Below, piece by piece: positions 11,516 to 23,730 of a stretch of DNA of 64,000 nucleotides; position 1 is the stretch's first letter; every line of letters begins with the position of its first letter. Where the stretch lies: assembly GCA_037013495.1 (NCBI GenBank), contig CM072803.1, positions 17,877,501 through 17,941,500 on the forward strand, given 5' to 3'. A program made the translations under genes and the position numbers. Under the pieces are notes generated by a model. That model saw nothing but the letters and a program-made list of their open reading frames with translations. It searched no databases and had not been told where the DNA came from. Origin of the DNA: Hippophae tibetana. Lineage: Eukaryota; Streptophyta; Magnoliopsida; Rosales; Elaeagnaceae.

Positions 11516-12215
11516 ATATATATTTTTGGACGAGGTGTTTGTAGTGGAAAAGAGGATGTGGCCTCTGGTTCTGAAAGAGGGAAATGTACTGGGAATACTG
11601 GTAAAACAATTAGGCAAACTCTAAATTATGTGAGTTTATTTTTAGCAATGTGCATGGTGAACCAACAATATCATTGCAAGGAGTAGATGCTATAAGTGAT
11701 GATGTTGCTGATATAGATAAAACTATTAAGGATTTGGCTACTGAATTATTGTGGATGGATGTTGATTTGACTTGAGAAGTGAATGAGTGGTGCTTTTAGG
11801 ATTGGTTCGTTGACTTTGGTTTATGTTTATGTTTTGCTGGATTTGTTGTCATTTGCAATTTTCTGTTAGGTATTTTAAAACTGTTTTTTCTAGTTGTTTG
11901 CTTGTTTTGATTTGTTTATAGTTTTGTCTGTATAGCTAGATGGTTGTTCTGTATTTTCTTATGAGCATTTGGTTCATGTGCTTGTTACCATACTGGATAG
12001 GGCTGATAAATCTATGAAATCTCTCTTAGCACTTTAGGTCTAGCCAGATTGTTAGAAATATTAGTACTTAACTCCTTGGGTTGCTTTTATTGGCTGTTGA
12101 GGTTGGAATTATTTTAAGTATTCTTAATGTCTGTGTCTAATTGGTTTCTTAGTGTGCTTAAACTTATATTGGTTTGTGCTTTCGTTTATAATGAAAATGG
12201 ATTCTGATTTTGGAA
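11516..12215 (+). pseudogene. Unassigned gene 3'-end-like fragment
   Basis: Two frames read like coding sequence with ordinary codon use. One covers roughly 11523-11625. The other, roughly 11646-11776, contains DVADIDKTIKDLATELLWMD and ends at a TGA. They are separated by a short stretch with GTGAGT and TTTTTAG that is too close to be an intron. About 430 bp of T-rich, 3'-UTR-like sequence follows and ends near a run of nine A at about 12213. I do not recognise the protein. It could be the tail of a captured or decayed gene placed here with the PHD duplicate. Confidence 0.3.
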
Positions 12216-12736
12216 AAAAAAATGGACAATTTGATGTGTGTGTATATATATATATTTTGAAATACAGTTACCATTAACAAGACCGGCACATATTTCTGTA
12301 AAAGAGCAAATAAGAAGACCTAAAACTGAAACAGTCCAATATGATAAAAAATGCTAGAAAAATAAAATTAAAAATCAAGGGAAGTTCTCATAAAAAATGT
12401 ATTATATCTGAAGGAATTCACAATCATAAACATCCACATATAATAAGATATAGATTTGGGTTGCATGCATGTGGTTCTAACCATAGATAAAAACAAGAAT
12501 AAAAAAGCTAATTAAGAGAATAAATAGTCACCTATATCATATTAAGTAGTAATTTTGCTCGGATATTTTCTCTTAGGATGTTAGAAAAATACATTAATAT
12601 AATCCGAGAGTTTTGGAGAGAAATTTTAGTAATTAAGTGTACAATGTACAAGTAAATGCTATATTTCACCAAACCAATGTCACTACTTTTCATAGCCAAT
12701 GATATTGAATATTACGAATAAAATATTAATCTTATC

Positions 12737-13669
12737 CTGTTTGGTTGACTAAAATAAAATAAATTAGAATTGATTCATTTTAATTTTATGTTTGGTTGGA
12801 TCGAAAAGTGAAATGGAATGTAATCGATTCCTAAAAGAGAAGAAATCAGAATTCCTTCTCCCCCTTAAGGAATCATGATTTCTTTCTCATCTCAAGTTTT
12901 TTTTTCAATTTTATCTCAACCTCAAATATAATCCTAAACCCTAAGCATTAAACCTTAAACCCTAAATCTTAAATCCTAAAACCCAAAACCCTATTTAGAA
13001 AAATAATAATTTTAACCCTAACCCTAAACCTAAACCCACAAATATAACCCTAAATCCTAAATCTCAAGTCCCAAAACCCTATTTAGAAAAATAATAATTT
13101 TAACCCTAAACCTAAACCCACAAATATAACACTAAACCTTAAACCCCAAATCCTAAAACCCTAAACCCTATTTAGAAGAATAATAATTTTAACCCTGAAA
13201 CTTAACCTACAAATATAACCCTAAATCCTAAACTCTAAACCATAAACCCTAAATCCCAAATCACAAAACCCTAAATACTATTTAGAAAAATAATAATTTT
13301 AACCCTAAACCTTAACCTACAAATATAGCCCTAAATCCTAAATCTCTAATTTCCAAACCTAAAAACCCTAAACCCTATTTAGAAAAATAATAATTTTAAT
13401 AATATATTTTATTTTTAAGTAATAATTATTTAGAAAAAAATAGTTATTTCAATAATGTATTTGACTGACGAAAAATAATAATTAAATGATATTATTTAAA
13501 CTTTACTGAATATAAGGGTATTAAGGTAATATATAGTGTTTTCCATTCCGTAAACCAAACACTGTAATACTGATTTCTTCTTTGATTCCAATGGTCCAAC
13601 CAAACAAAGCTGTTTCCTTTCCATTTTGATTTTGATTTTGATTTTGATTTCATTCCGTAAACCAAACGC
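12737..13669. mobile_element. TIR element (Tourist/PIF-Harbinger-like), ~0.93 kb
   Basis: The left end reads CTGTTTGGTTGAC and the right end, reversed, reads GCGTTTGGTTTACGGAATG. Each end carries a second internal copy of the GTTTGGTT motif in the same inward orientation (left near 12791, right near 13594 and 13550). Plant Tourist-like elements often have such TGTTTGGTT termini. No transposase is encoded; the middle is the telomere-like minisatellite. A 3 bp TSD could not be fixed, so the limits are approximate. Confidence 0.5.
12991..13400. repeat. Telomere-like (CCCTAAA-rich) minisatellite, ~5 units of 88-110 bp
   Basis: Units start with CTATTTAGAA followed by AATAATAATTTTAACCC at 12991, 13079, 13168, 13278 and 13375. 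They contain degenerate CCCTAAA/CCTAAACC heptamers. The spacer sequence and variable period show that this is a minisatellite built on telomere-like motifs, not a true interstitial telomere. Confidence 0.85.
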
Positions 13670-13951
13670 TATCTTAGTAAGATTCCCTCTACCCCTTTTT
13701 CTTTTGACAAATTTTTTTATTACTTTTCAATTTTGTTGACTAAGTATCAAATTACAAATTGGGTACTTGAAATGTATATGTTAGAAGAAAGGCGCTAACC
13801 ATCCCCTATAATTTAGGATAAATAAACGTTTTAATCCTATAGCTTTCAACTATCGAGGGGTGTCAAATCCATTTTGATGCCTAAGTCATTACTTCGAGAG
13901 AGTTTTAACCAAACTAGTAGGTTGTGTGCCTTATAACTGTATTAAGAGATA

Positions 13952-15526
13952 TCAGAAAACACGAAGTGTGTGCAATGAATATGCAAATATATGTATCGCA
14001 ACAAGTAATATAATGATAAGAAAAGATCGTTCCCAAATAGATTATGTTATTAAAAACTAATTTTAAAAAAAAATGAAAAATCAATTTTTCTATGTTTTAA
14101 TAATTTAAGAAAGCAAACTTAAAAGAACTAAAAATAAATAACAATAATTAATTAAATCAAATTTGGTCACTAAGAAAATATATGAGAAAATATCTACGAA
14201 TACTTAATCTCACAATTTTTTAAACATTTTAATCACTAAAATTCCCCCAATATAATTATCAATAAATTATATGATCAATTGAATCTAATCTAACATGTAT
14301 TCATCTCTTAAGTAAACTACATATTATATAGTAATTAACCTAATCACACTCTTATGTCAATTAAATTGCATATTACTCATTAAGTTCATCAATTATGGAT
14401 CACATACATAAGAATCATACATCTTTGCCTATAAATTATGTATGTTATTTAGTCAAGACAAACAATTAAATAATTCTCTCAAATCTATTTAATTGTCTTT
14501 ATAAATAAATTATTGGTCAAATAATTAATAACATAAAAATTAGATTAAATAATATAATTAAATTGAAACCATAATTGAGATAAAATATTAGATCATCACA
14601 TAGTGAAAATTGGGTTCATAAGACCCCTAAATTAATAAATTAACTAGACATAATTTTGTTCATAAAGTTCATATTTTTCATAAAGAAAGACATAAAAATT
14701 GATAAAGAAAGGGAAAGAAGAATAAATACAATCAATCTCTTCAATTGTAATACCAATCTCTTCTTGACTCTCCACAAAAATTGTATATCTTTTTAATTTT
14801 TTTGTATTTTTCTCTCTTTTTAGCTCTAAAAATTGATAAAAATTATGTTAATTATGGCTCCTTAGAGTTTATAGGGTGATTAGGATGTTAAATATAGTTT
14901 AGGTAGAATCTGGATCGTCAGATCAGCTTCAGATTAAGGGCTGAGATAAAAAAAGCAAAATAATAGTGCCAGCCAATTGGAGCATGACACATGGCACGCA
15001 TAATTCACTAGGCGAATTAGAGTGCGACGCGTGACAAGGGAAGACTGGTTTGGGCAATGCATGCTGAGTTAGCACCACGTGGCGAAACATGATTCATGGT
15101 TACAGATGGAATGGCGCCCAGTTGGAATGGTTGGACGAATCAGGTGATGATGCGTGGTGAATGCGTTGACCAAGCGGGACGAAGTCGTGATTAACACCGT
15201 GCTAACACGTGGCATGGTGCTACATCACTCTGTACATGCAAATTTGTGTGATTTTCCTGCTCCGATTATATGGCATGCACGTGGCTTTCTTAGTTAGCTC
15301 CCTTGCTTGCATGGCATCCACGTGGTAGCTTCTTGTTGGTGTGCTTTAATAATTCATAAATTTTTTAGAAAAATCTCAAAAAATTCTAAAAGTTATATTT
15401 TCACCTCTTTTCACTAAAAAAATTATATTTTAATATTTTGAATCCTAAAAATATTACTTATTTAATAAAAAAGGAAAATATTAAGTAAAAAAGTACATCG
15501 ATAACTCTACTTTTATAAAGTCGTCA
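13952..15526 (-). mobile_element. LTR of a gypsy element (same family as element B), minus strand
   Basis: This region is the reverse complement of a diverged copy of the LTR at 22314-23730. Read on the minus strand it starts TGACGACTTTATAAAAGTAG, against TGATGACTCTATGAAAGTAG there. Just beyond its 3' end (13951 downwards) a decayed copy of the gypsy primer-site region can be aligned to that of element B, with mainly C-to-T/G-to-A changes. It is therefore probably a 5' LTR whose body to the left is lost. It contains several CACGTGG-like boxes between about 15070 and 15320. Confidence 0.7.
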
Positions 15527-17230
15527 AAAAGTCTATTTATAGGGGTTAAGCTAATACAAATAAGCTCTAAGTAGATATATTAAAACCCCTTAATATATGA
15601 TAATATATAATTTATTTATTAGATATTTATCTTATAGAAGGAATATACTTTAAATATATTTTTTGTTCAAATTCAAATATATATGCTGATTATGTAGTTT
15701 GATTATGCGTTAATTGTAGCCCTGTTGACTAGTTAAAGGTAACATGGACCAATAAGAAAGTGCTACATGTCCTTGGAAAAATTACCCCATCATCATCCCA
15801 TAGCCTCTTAAGCTATTATTGATGTGCTAGGTGGTCTAGTTAATTCACCTAGGTATGATAATATAGTTACATCATAATGAGGATGCCATAACTATCTAGG
15901 TAGCTAGTATACCTGGTCTCTTTGCATAGTTGTAACCTTGACATCTCAAGATTTTCAATGACTATTTTCGTACATTAAACGAAGTCATGATTGAAAAGTT
16001 ATGGCCGGCCACAACTTTTGAATAAAAAGGTCAACGTAGGCCCTATAAATTTTGAATCTCAAATCCTCATAGTTATCTTATTATATTCTCAATTATTTCC
16101 CTCAATTTAAGCCATTGGATCAAGGTCTGATGGAGGGTTAAGATTGAGCTTATGAACCTATATATAGATAAAGGATCAAGGTCTGATGGAGGGTTAAGAT
16201 TGAGCTTATGAACCTATATATAGATAAAGCCTCTATCAGTCTTATTCACTCCAAGTTCATTTGGTCAATTGTTGGAGATTTTATGAAATGAGTATGAAAT
16301 TGCTAATTTTTTAATTGAAGTAGAAAGTTATAATTTTTATTACAATTTAAATCAAATACTTAGGTTAGAAATTGTTAATGACATCAATTTCATTTAATTT
16401 AGTTATTTACTTTTTTGATTATAGTGTAACAAATAAATTAAATTTAGTAGTCATATTTTTAAACTATTCATGAGTTAGATTGATTAATAACGAGTTATTG
16501 GTCAATATCAAAAATAAGAAAGGGCAATTTTTGACGATCTTAAATTCCTAAACCAAAAATTGAGAAACATAAAGAGATCTTAAAAGTATATAATAAGTTT
16601 AGGATTTGGAAACTGGATGGATCATACATGATAAATTTAATTATGATATAATGGTGAGTATAATCTTATAATCACATGGTTCTTTTATTAACTAAAAGAT
16701 TTGTCTTTTTTTCTATTGTCTTATTATTTTATGTTATTTTATTTTTTCAAAAACAAATTCAAAAATCCGTATTCGTTTTATTTGTGATATTTTAGGATTT
16801 AATTTTTAAACTAATAATTAATAATTTAATTGTCTCAATCCTTTATAGTTAATGATCCTTACTTGCAATTATATTTATATCGACATATTGGTTTTTTAAA
16901 TAAGGTTAAATGTTTGATAGTTTGTACACATTATAATCAAAATTTTGGTATCATAGTGATTGAATTGAATTTTTTATATTAATTTCTATTTTTAAAATTA
17001 TTTTTTGGTTTAAAATTTTCTTTCTTCTTCTTCCTTTACTTTTATTTTCAATATTTTTCTTTTTAGTTTTAGGATTAATTTTATTTTAGATTTATTTATA
17101 GTTTTTTCTCCTTTCTTTTTATTATTATTATTGTTATTTTTTCTTTACTATTATAGTGCTTTTATGCTTAATTCTTAGGAACTAATTGAATGCCACAAGA
17201 AAAAGGGACATAATTATAAATTGAGATCGA
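15527..17230. other. AT-rich stretch without recognisable genes
   Basis: I see no gene. The only distinct structure is a perfect 56 bp tandem duplication at 16117-16228. Part of it may be the decayed 5' end (LTR/leader) of element A, but I could not align it to another LTR in the window. Confidence 0.4.
16117..16228. repeat. Perfect 56 bp tandem duplication
   Basis: 16117-16172 and 16173-16228 are identical. The unit starts GGATCAAGGTCTGATGGAGG and ends TATATATAGATAAA. Perfect identity in decayed surroundings implies a recent slippage or repair event. Confidence 0.95.
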
Positions 17231-17308
17231 GAAAATCAATTGGCTTTCATCAATTGACTTAGAATCTAAAAAAGAAGAGATGGAACTAAACAATCAAACA
17301 CTTTAGGC

Positions 17309-18066
17309 TTGGCTATACTTGATTTGGAACAACTTCTATGCATTCAGTACCCCTCATTTAAGGTAGCAATCAAACTTCAATATGGTATAATTGACTTACT
17401 ACACACTTTTAGGGGTTTGGTAGGAGAAGACTTAAATGAGCATCTTAAAGAGTTTCATATAGTTTGCTCAAGCATGAAACCAATAGGGGTTACTAAAGAA
17501 CAGGTTAAATTGAGAGCCTTTCCATTCTCCTTGGCAGATAGTGCAAATGAGTGATTATACTATCTTATATTTGAGTTAATCACCACTTGGAATGAAATGA
17601 AGAAGCAATTTCTGGAAAGGTACTTTCCAGCTCTAAGAGCCACAGTGATAAAAAAGAAATATATGGAATTGGGCAATACAATAGGGAAACAATACATAAA
17701 TACTATGAATGGTTCAAAAGGTTATATGCTAGTTGTCCACAAAATCATATCCGTGATCAACTTATGCTCCAATATTTTTATAAAGGACTATCACCTTTGT
17801 AGAGGAATACGGTTGATGCTATAAGTGGTGAGACCTGGTAAATAAAACACTCATAGATGTACGAAAACTAAAAGCAACAATGGTTGTAAACTCTTAATAG
17901 TTTGGTACTAGAAATGATTCATCGGGAAAGGTGAGTGAAGTAATTACTTTTTATCACCTTGAGCAACAATTGTGTAATCTAACTACTTTGGTACAACAAC
18001 TAGCTATAGGGCATATGAAGTCATGTGTTATACATTTTACAGAAGGACACTTTAAAGACATGTGCC
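17309..18066 (+). pseudogene. Element A gag, N-terminal and central part
   Basis: The frame at 17309-17554 carries the gypsy gag block with LNEHLKEFHIVCSS, then EQVKLRAFPFSLADSA. It then hits TGA where the family has a Trp codon. The same protein continues at 17597 with TWNEMKKQFLERYFPA-type sequence in a neighbouring frame, and decays through about 18060 to the approach of the zinc knuckle (KDMC). Gag forms the particle and binds element RNA. Several frameshifts are present. The insertion at 18067 cuts the CCHC knuckle; the gag resumes at 20634. Confidence 0.8.
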
Positions 18067-20628
18067 TGATGAGTGCTCAAAAAGCATTAAAATTACCATG
18101 ATTTTATGCACATTAATTGATTAAAAATATATATATTTATATGTTTTATCATATATTTATATAAATTTGTCTTTTTTGGAATCACGGGTATTTTTATTAT
18201 TTTTCAGGTATTTTTGCTTAAAAACGTAACTTAAAGACTCAAAGAAGAATACTAGAAGGAATACATCATAAATATATTAATAAATAAATGGGGAAAAGTC
18301 AACAAAAATGGAAAAATTGGACAAAATGGGTCAAAAATGTCAAAAAAAAGAAAATCACGCCGCCGCGCCGCCCAGACGCGCGCAGCACGCCCCACGTTCG
18401 CACGCATCTCTCCTGCTCCCGCGTGCACCCATGCGCATAGGGCCTGCCTTTCGCGCGCACCCTTGCGTGCCCAACTGCCCTCCGCACGCGCCACTGCCAT
18501 TTCGCCCTATTTTCGCGTGCAGCCGCATGACATTAGCAATTACCACTCCGCGTTTTCACAAATTTTTAACAATTTTTCACACACTTTTTCTCCTCATCCT
18601 CACCTATAAATACCCCCATTCTCTTCACTTCATACCACACCTCAAAACCATTCTTCTCTTTTCTTTCTTTCTCTCTTTTCTTAGATTTTTTAGTTTTTTT
18701 AGTTTTTCTTAGTTTTTACCTTTTCTTAGTTAATTTCTCTTAGTTTTAGAGTTCTTCCCTTTTTGGGAAGAACTAGCTATGTTTTTTTGTAATTTATTTG
18801 CTTTTCGATTCAATAAATGGGAGTGAAAATTCCGCTTGGAGGTTTTTCAACAACGAGAATAACATCGAAGTTCTATAAGGATTTTATTTTCTTTACATTT
18901 ATTTTTTATGCTTTATTCTTACATGTTATATTTAATTTGTTTGTGATTAAATTTAACTCTGTTGGCTGTTTGTAAACATGATTTAATAATAACGTTGTTA
19001 TGCTTGCGAAATATTAAATAGGTAAAAATCTCTAAAATGAATTGATTTTATTTTTATTCAAGATTTTATATTAAAAATGTTAGAGAGAAATATATTATTT
19101 TTCATTACAAACTTAAATCTGAAAATTAGATTTTAAGGTTTAGTTATCCGGTCTGATTTAGAGTAGTACTCTTTTATTTGTTGCTACAATCGCCCGGTAG
19201 TTAGAGTAAAGCTCTATTTCAAAATTTTTTATAAGAATTATTATCTGAAAATGTATTGACAACATGTTTTCAGTAGTGGTTTGAAAACTTGAAAGTTAGT
19301 ACTCGGATAACTAAATTCTTAGGTTTAATTTGGACACCTTGAATAAAGTTTAAACTGTCTAACCCCACCAAAGGTGGCATTTAAATGGCTCATTTTCAAT
19401 CTCTTAGATAAAGGAATTAATTTAATTAACCAAATTAGTTATCAACCCCACCCATAGGTGTTAATTGATTTGTTTAGTTAACAAAGAATATCTAACCCCA
19501 CCAAAGGTGATATTCATACAAAAAAGAGAGAATCAATAATTATCAATTCATATCTTTAATAACCTAAATAATATGAGCAAGCATAATTAACTTAGTTATT
19601 ATATCCATAAATACTCCACCATTATAAATGATAAAATTTGCATAAATGTTATTAAATCTATGTTTATTTTTATGTTAGTAGATTAAAAACACAAAACCCC
19701 AAAATATCGTGACAGGATGTTTAGGATTTAATTTCATTTTTAAAAGTTTGAATACTAAATTAAAAACCACATACATTTCTTCCTTAGATCGACCTTGGGA
19801 GTATACTTATCATTTTCTTCAAATGATTCTTGCATTTGCGAGAGTTTTATAAATATAAAACCAAAGTATTGGTTTTGAGGTGTAGTATGAATATAAAATT
19901 TGCATTAATAAGAAAAGCTAAAAACTAAGAAAAACTAAAAAACTAAAAAATCTAAGAAAAGAGAGAAAGAAAGAGAAGAATGATTTTGAGGTGTAGTATG
20001 AAGTGAAGAGAAGATGGGGTATTTATAGGTGAGGATGAGGAGAAAAAGTGAGTAAAAAAATGTTAAAAAATTGTGAAAATGTGGAGTGGTAATTGCTGAC
20101 GTTATTGATGACGTCATGGGGGCAACTGCGCGCAAAAATGGGGCAAAATGGCAGTGGCACGCGCGGAGGGCAGCTGGGCACGCAGGGGCGCGCGCGGAAG
20201 GCAGGCGCTGCACGCATGGGCGCGTGCAGGAGCAGGAGAGACGCGCGTAGGCGCGTGCGGAACTGGGAAAAGGCGCGAGCTGATGCGCGTAGACGTGGGG
20301 CGTGCTGCGCGCGGGGCTCGGCGCTACTGGGCGGCGCGACAACGCAATTTTCTCCTTTTTGACCCATTTTGTCCAATTTTTCCATATTTGTTGACCTTTC
20401 CCCATTTATTTATTAATATATTTGTGATGTATTGCTTCCAGTATTCTTCTTTGAGTCTTTAAGTTACGTTTTTAAGCGAAAATACCTGAAAAACAATAAA
20501 AATACCCGTGATTCCAAAAAAGACAAATTTATATAAATATATGATAAAACATATAAATATATATATATTTTTAATCAATTAATGTGCATAAAATCATGGT
20601 AATTTTAGTGCTTTTTGAGCACTCATCA
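18067..20628. mobile_element. Palindromic LTR insertion (LTR plus inverted partial LTR) with one TSD, GTGCC
   Basis: The left part is an LTR in + orientation starting TGATGAGTGCTCAAAAAGC and running collinearly with the solo LTR at 25030-26897 almost to its end (to about 19875). The right part, about 19919-20628, is the first ~700 bp of the same LTR in reverse, ending CACTCATCA. The outer ends are therefore long inverted repeats (18067-18717 and 19919-20628). The whole block is flanked by GTGCC (18062-18066 and 20629-20633), so it behaves as one insertion into the gag of element A. The junction at 19876-19918 contains a duplicated TTTTGAGGTGTAGTATGAA segment. TATA boxes (CTATAAATACCCC) occur in both arms. 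Confidence 0.85.
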
Positions 20629-20633
20629 GTGCC

Positions 20634-22237
20634 CCATACTTGAAGAAGAACATACCAATGTTATTGGTGGCTATCCTAAATAGAGGCCCATGTATGATCC
20701 TTATGGTAATGCTTACCCTAGATGGAGGGATTATCCAAATCTAAGCTATACAGGTCATAATCAAGTAGCCACTATTAAAAATTCACTTGGATTTCCTAAC
20801 CTTAGGCCACCTTAGTAGTACTAACCCAAGCTAGAGCTATCCTAACAACCCTAAGCCAAGTATCTTGATAACTTGGTTAATAATTTAGCTACTAACACTA
20901 TTAAGTTCCAGTAGGATACTTATGCAACTATAAGGAGCCTGGAAACTCAAATGGTTTAACTGGCCATAATGATTGGTAGGTTGGAGGCATAAGCATATGG
21001 AAAACTCACATCCTAAACTGTAATAAATATAAAAGAGAATACTAGTGCCATTAATTTGAAAAATGGAAATAATCTAGAAGAGCTCCCAGAAGATTGCAAA
21101 AATGTTAATCAAAAGAAGGATCTATGCAAGGAGAGCTAGAAAGAGATGAAGCAACTATTCCATAAAAAAGACATCGTAATCCCTTAGGTAGTCCCAAAAC
21201 CTTTTGTTGATACTGATGCTTCTAAATTACCATTTCCTAATAGGTTTACTAAATCAAAAAAAGAGGTTTATGAAAAACATTGAGATCTTTTGCAAAGTAT
21301 AGGTTAATATTCCATTATTGGATGCAATCAAATAATTACCATGGTATGCTAAGTTCCTTAAGGAACTTTGCATTACCAAACACAAGCTAAAATGAGGTGT
21401 TTAGTTTAGGGAAAATGTATTTGTTGTGCTACAAAGAAAGTTTCCTCCAAAGTGTAAAGAACCTTGTAGTTTTACTATTCCATGCACCATAAAGACAACA
21501 AGATTTGAGAGAACCATGTTAGATCTATAAGCATCTATTAATGTTATGCCTTATTCTATTTATGCTTTACTTAACATTAGTTCTATCAAGGACACTATTG
21601 TAATTGTATAGCTAGCTAATAGTTGTAATGCATATTTAAAGGGTGTCTTGAAAGATGTATTGGTATAGGTTAAGGATATGATTTTTCCTATAGATTTTTA
21701 TGTAGTAGACATGAGAAATGAGACTAATAACATAACTACCCCCATTATGTTGGGTAGATCATTTATACAAACTTCTTGCATTAAGATTGATGTCCTTAAT
21801 GGGACATTGGCCATGAAATTTGATGAAGTGTCTATACACTTCAACATCTTTGAAGCATTAAGGTACCCTAGTGATGTTGATTATTATTATAATATTCATG
21901 TTAAAGACTCTTGTGTGGAACAAGTATTTGAGCTTGAACGTAAGGATACTTTAGAGATAGTCTTGACATACAGTTTGGTAATAGAGGATCTTAAGAATCC
22001 CACAAGTGAAATACAACTCAATACACATATAGAAGAAAAAGTTTCTTCCTTGGAATCTCTTTCCAAAATACCATCAAGGTATACTCTAGTTTTTATTTCC
22101 TTGTTAATAATGAGAAGATATTACCTTCTATTTTGTAGGAACCTATACTAGAGTTAAAGCCCCTACCATCTCACTTAAAATATACTTAATTAGGGGATAA
22201 TAACTTGTCTTATGAATAAGAGTGTAAGGAATAAGAG
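20634..22237 (+). pseudogene. Element A gag C-terminus, protease and start of RT
   Basis: After the insertion, gag resumes in the zinc-knuckle region and runs into the ASKLPFPNRFTKSKKE segment that precedes protease. The frame at 21678-22151 is the protease C-terminal part (MIFPIDFYVVDM, then PIMLGRSF and later FNIFEALRYPSDV), similar to Athila-type retropepsins, though the catalytic DSG-like region upstream is obscured by stops. At about 22151-22237 the RT N-terminus (LELKPLPSHLKYT) begins and is cut by the insertion at 22238. Earlier parts contain numerous stop codons, so no functional protease is made. Confidence 0.75.
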
Positions 22238-22313
22238 TGTTGGTTATTTTCATGAATAAAATGTTTGCTTGTAAACTCATTTTTAGGCTTCCTATCAAGT
22301 CTATCAAGAAAAG

Positions 22314-23730
22314 TGATGACTCTATGAAAGTAGAGTCATCAGTGCATCTTTCTGCTTAATATTTTCTCATTTTTTTTCAATAAGTAGTATTTATGGGGTT
22401 AAAATATTAAAATATGAACTTTGTAGAAAAAACGAGTAAAAGTATAATTTTTGAGAAATTTTTGGAATTTTTAATACATGACCAATTAGAAGCTACCACG
22501 TGGATGCCACACAAATAATAGAGTTGACTAAGTATGCCAGATGGATGACACATAAGTAGAGAGGGCCAATCATACAATGCAGCATGTACTATGTGATGCA
22601 ATGTCATACCACGTGTCAGCACAATGTTCATTCCAATTTTTGTTACTTGGTCAACGCGCTAGTCATGCATCATCACCTGATCTGTCCATTCTTTCCACCT
22701 ATGCACCATGCAAACCATAATTGTGAATTATAGATCACCATGTGGCATTGAGTTAGCAAACATTGACCATGAAGGTCTAGATTCCACCTAAGCCTAATTT
22801 AATTCCCTTAATTGCCCCATAAATCCTAATGAGCCAAATTTAACATATTTTTATCATTGTTTTGAGCTAATAAGACATAAAAATATAGAAAAAATCAAAA
22901 AGAGATACAATTTTGGTGGATATTCAAGAGAAAATTGGTACTACAATTAAAGAGATTTCTTGTATTTCTACTTCTTCTCCTTTCTTTATCAATTTTTATG
23001 TCTTTCTTTATGAAAAATATGAGATTTGTGAACAAAGTTATGTTTACCTATTTTTTTTAATCCGAGGGTCTTATGAATCCAATTTTATACACGTGATGAT
23101 ATAATATTTACCCAAATTATGATTTCAATTTAATTATATTATTTAATCTAATTTTTATGCTATGAATTGTTTGACCAACAATTGATCTATAGAGTTAATT
23201 AAATATATTTGAGAGAACTATTTAATTATTTATTTTGATTAAATAACATAGTTTTTAGATAGAGATGTATAATTCTTATATATGTGACCTATAATTTATG
23301 AACTTAATGAGTACTATGTAATTTAATTGACGTAAGAGTGTGATTAGGTTAATTACTATATGATGTGTAGTTTACTTGATGAAGAAATACATACTAGGTT
23401 AGATTTAATTGATCATGTAATAGATTGATAATTATATTGAGAGAATTTTAGTGATTCACATGTTTAAAAAATTCGGGGATTAAGTATTCTTAGATATTTT
23501 CTTATATATCTTTTAAGTTGTCAAATCTAAGTTTATTGATTATCGTTATTTATTTTTAGTTAGTTTAATTTTACTTTCTAAAAAAATAAAAATACAAAAA
23601 AATTGATTTTTTTTTAAAAAATTAGTTTCTAATAACATAATCTTTGTGGTAACGATATTTTCTTATCATTATATTACTTCCTACGATACATATACTTATG
23701 TATTCATTGCACATAATTTGTGTTCGATCA
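22314..23730 (+). mobile_element. 5' LTR of element B, with primer-binding site after it
   Basis: Starts TGATGACTCTATG and ends GTTCGATCA. The following AGTTTTTGACATTGTTATTG aligns with the gypsy consensus in which a tRNA-Asp-type site follows AAGTTTT, with several transitions. The diverged reverse copy at 13952-15526 supports both limits. The first 27 bases form an inverted repeat (TGATGACTCTA and TAGAGTCATCA). Confidence 0.75.

Noticed and set aside
13021-13400. True interstitial telomere
   Set aside because: The CCCTAAA motifs are degenerate and organised in ~100 bp units with unrelated spacer, so this is a minisatellite.
12991-13400. CRISPR-like array (regular ~90 bp period)
   Set aside because: The whole unit is repeated with degenerate variation, there are no short repeats with unique spacers, and the genome is a plant's.
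18299-18500. Arg/Ala/Gly-rich open frames on both strands in LTR GC blocks (also 20093-20462, 25174-25640, 29806-30126)
   Set aside because: They arise from the GC-rich block of the LTR, differ in every copy and have no conserved protein.
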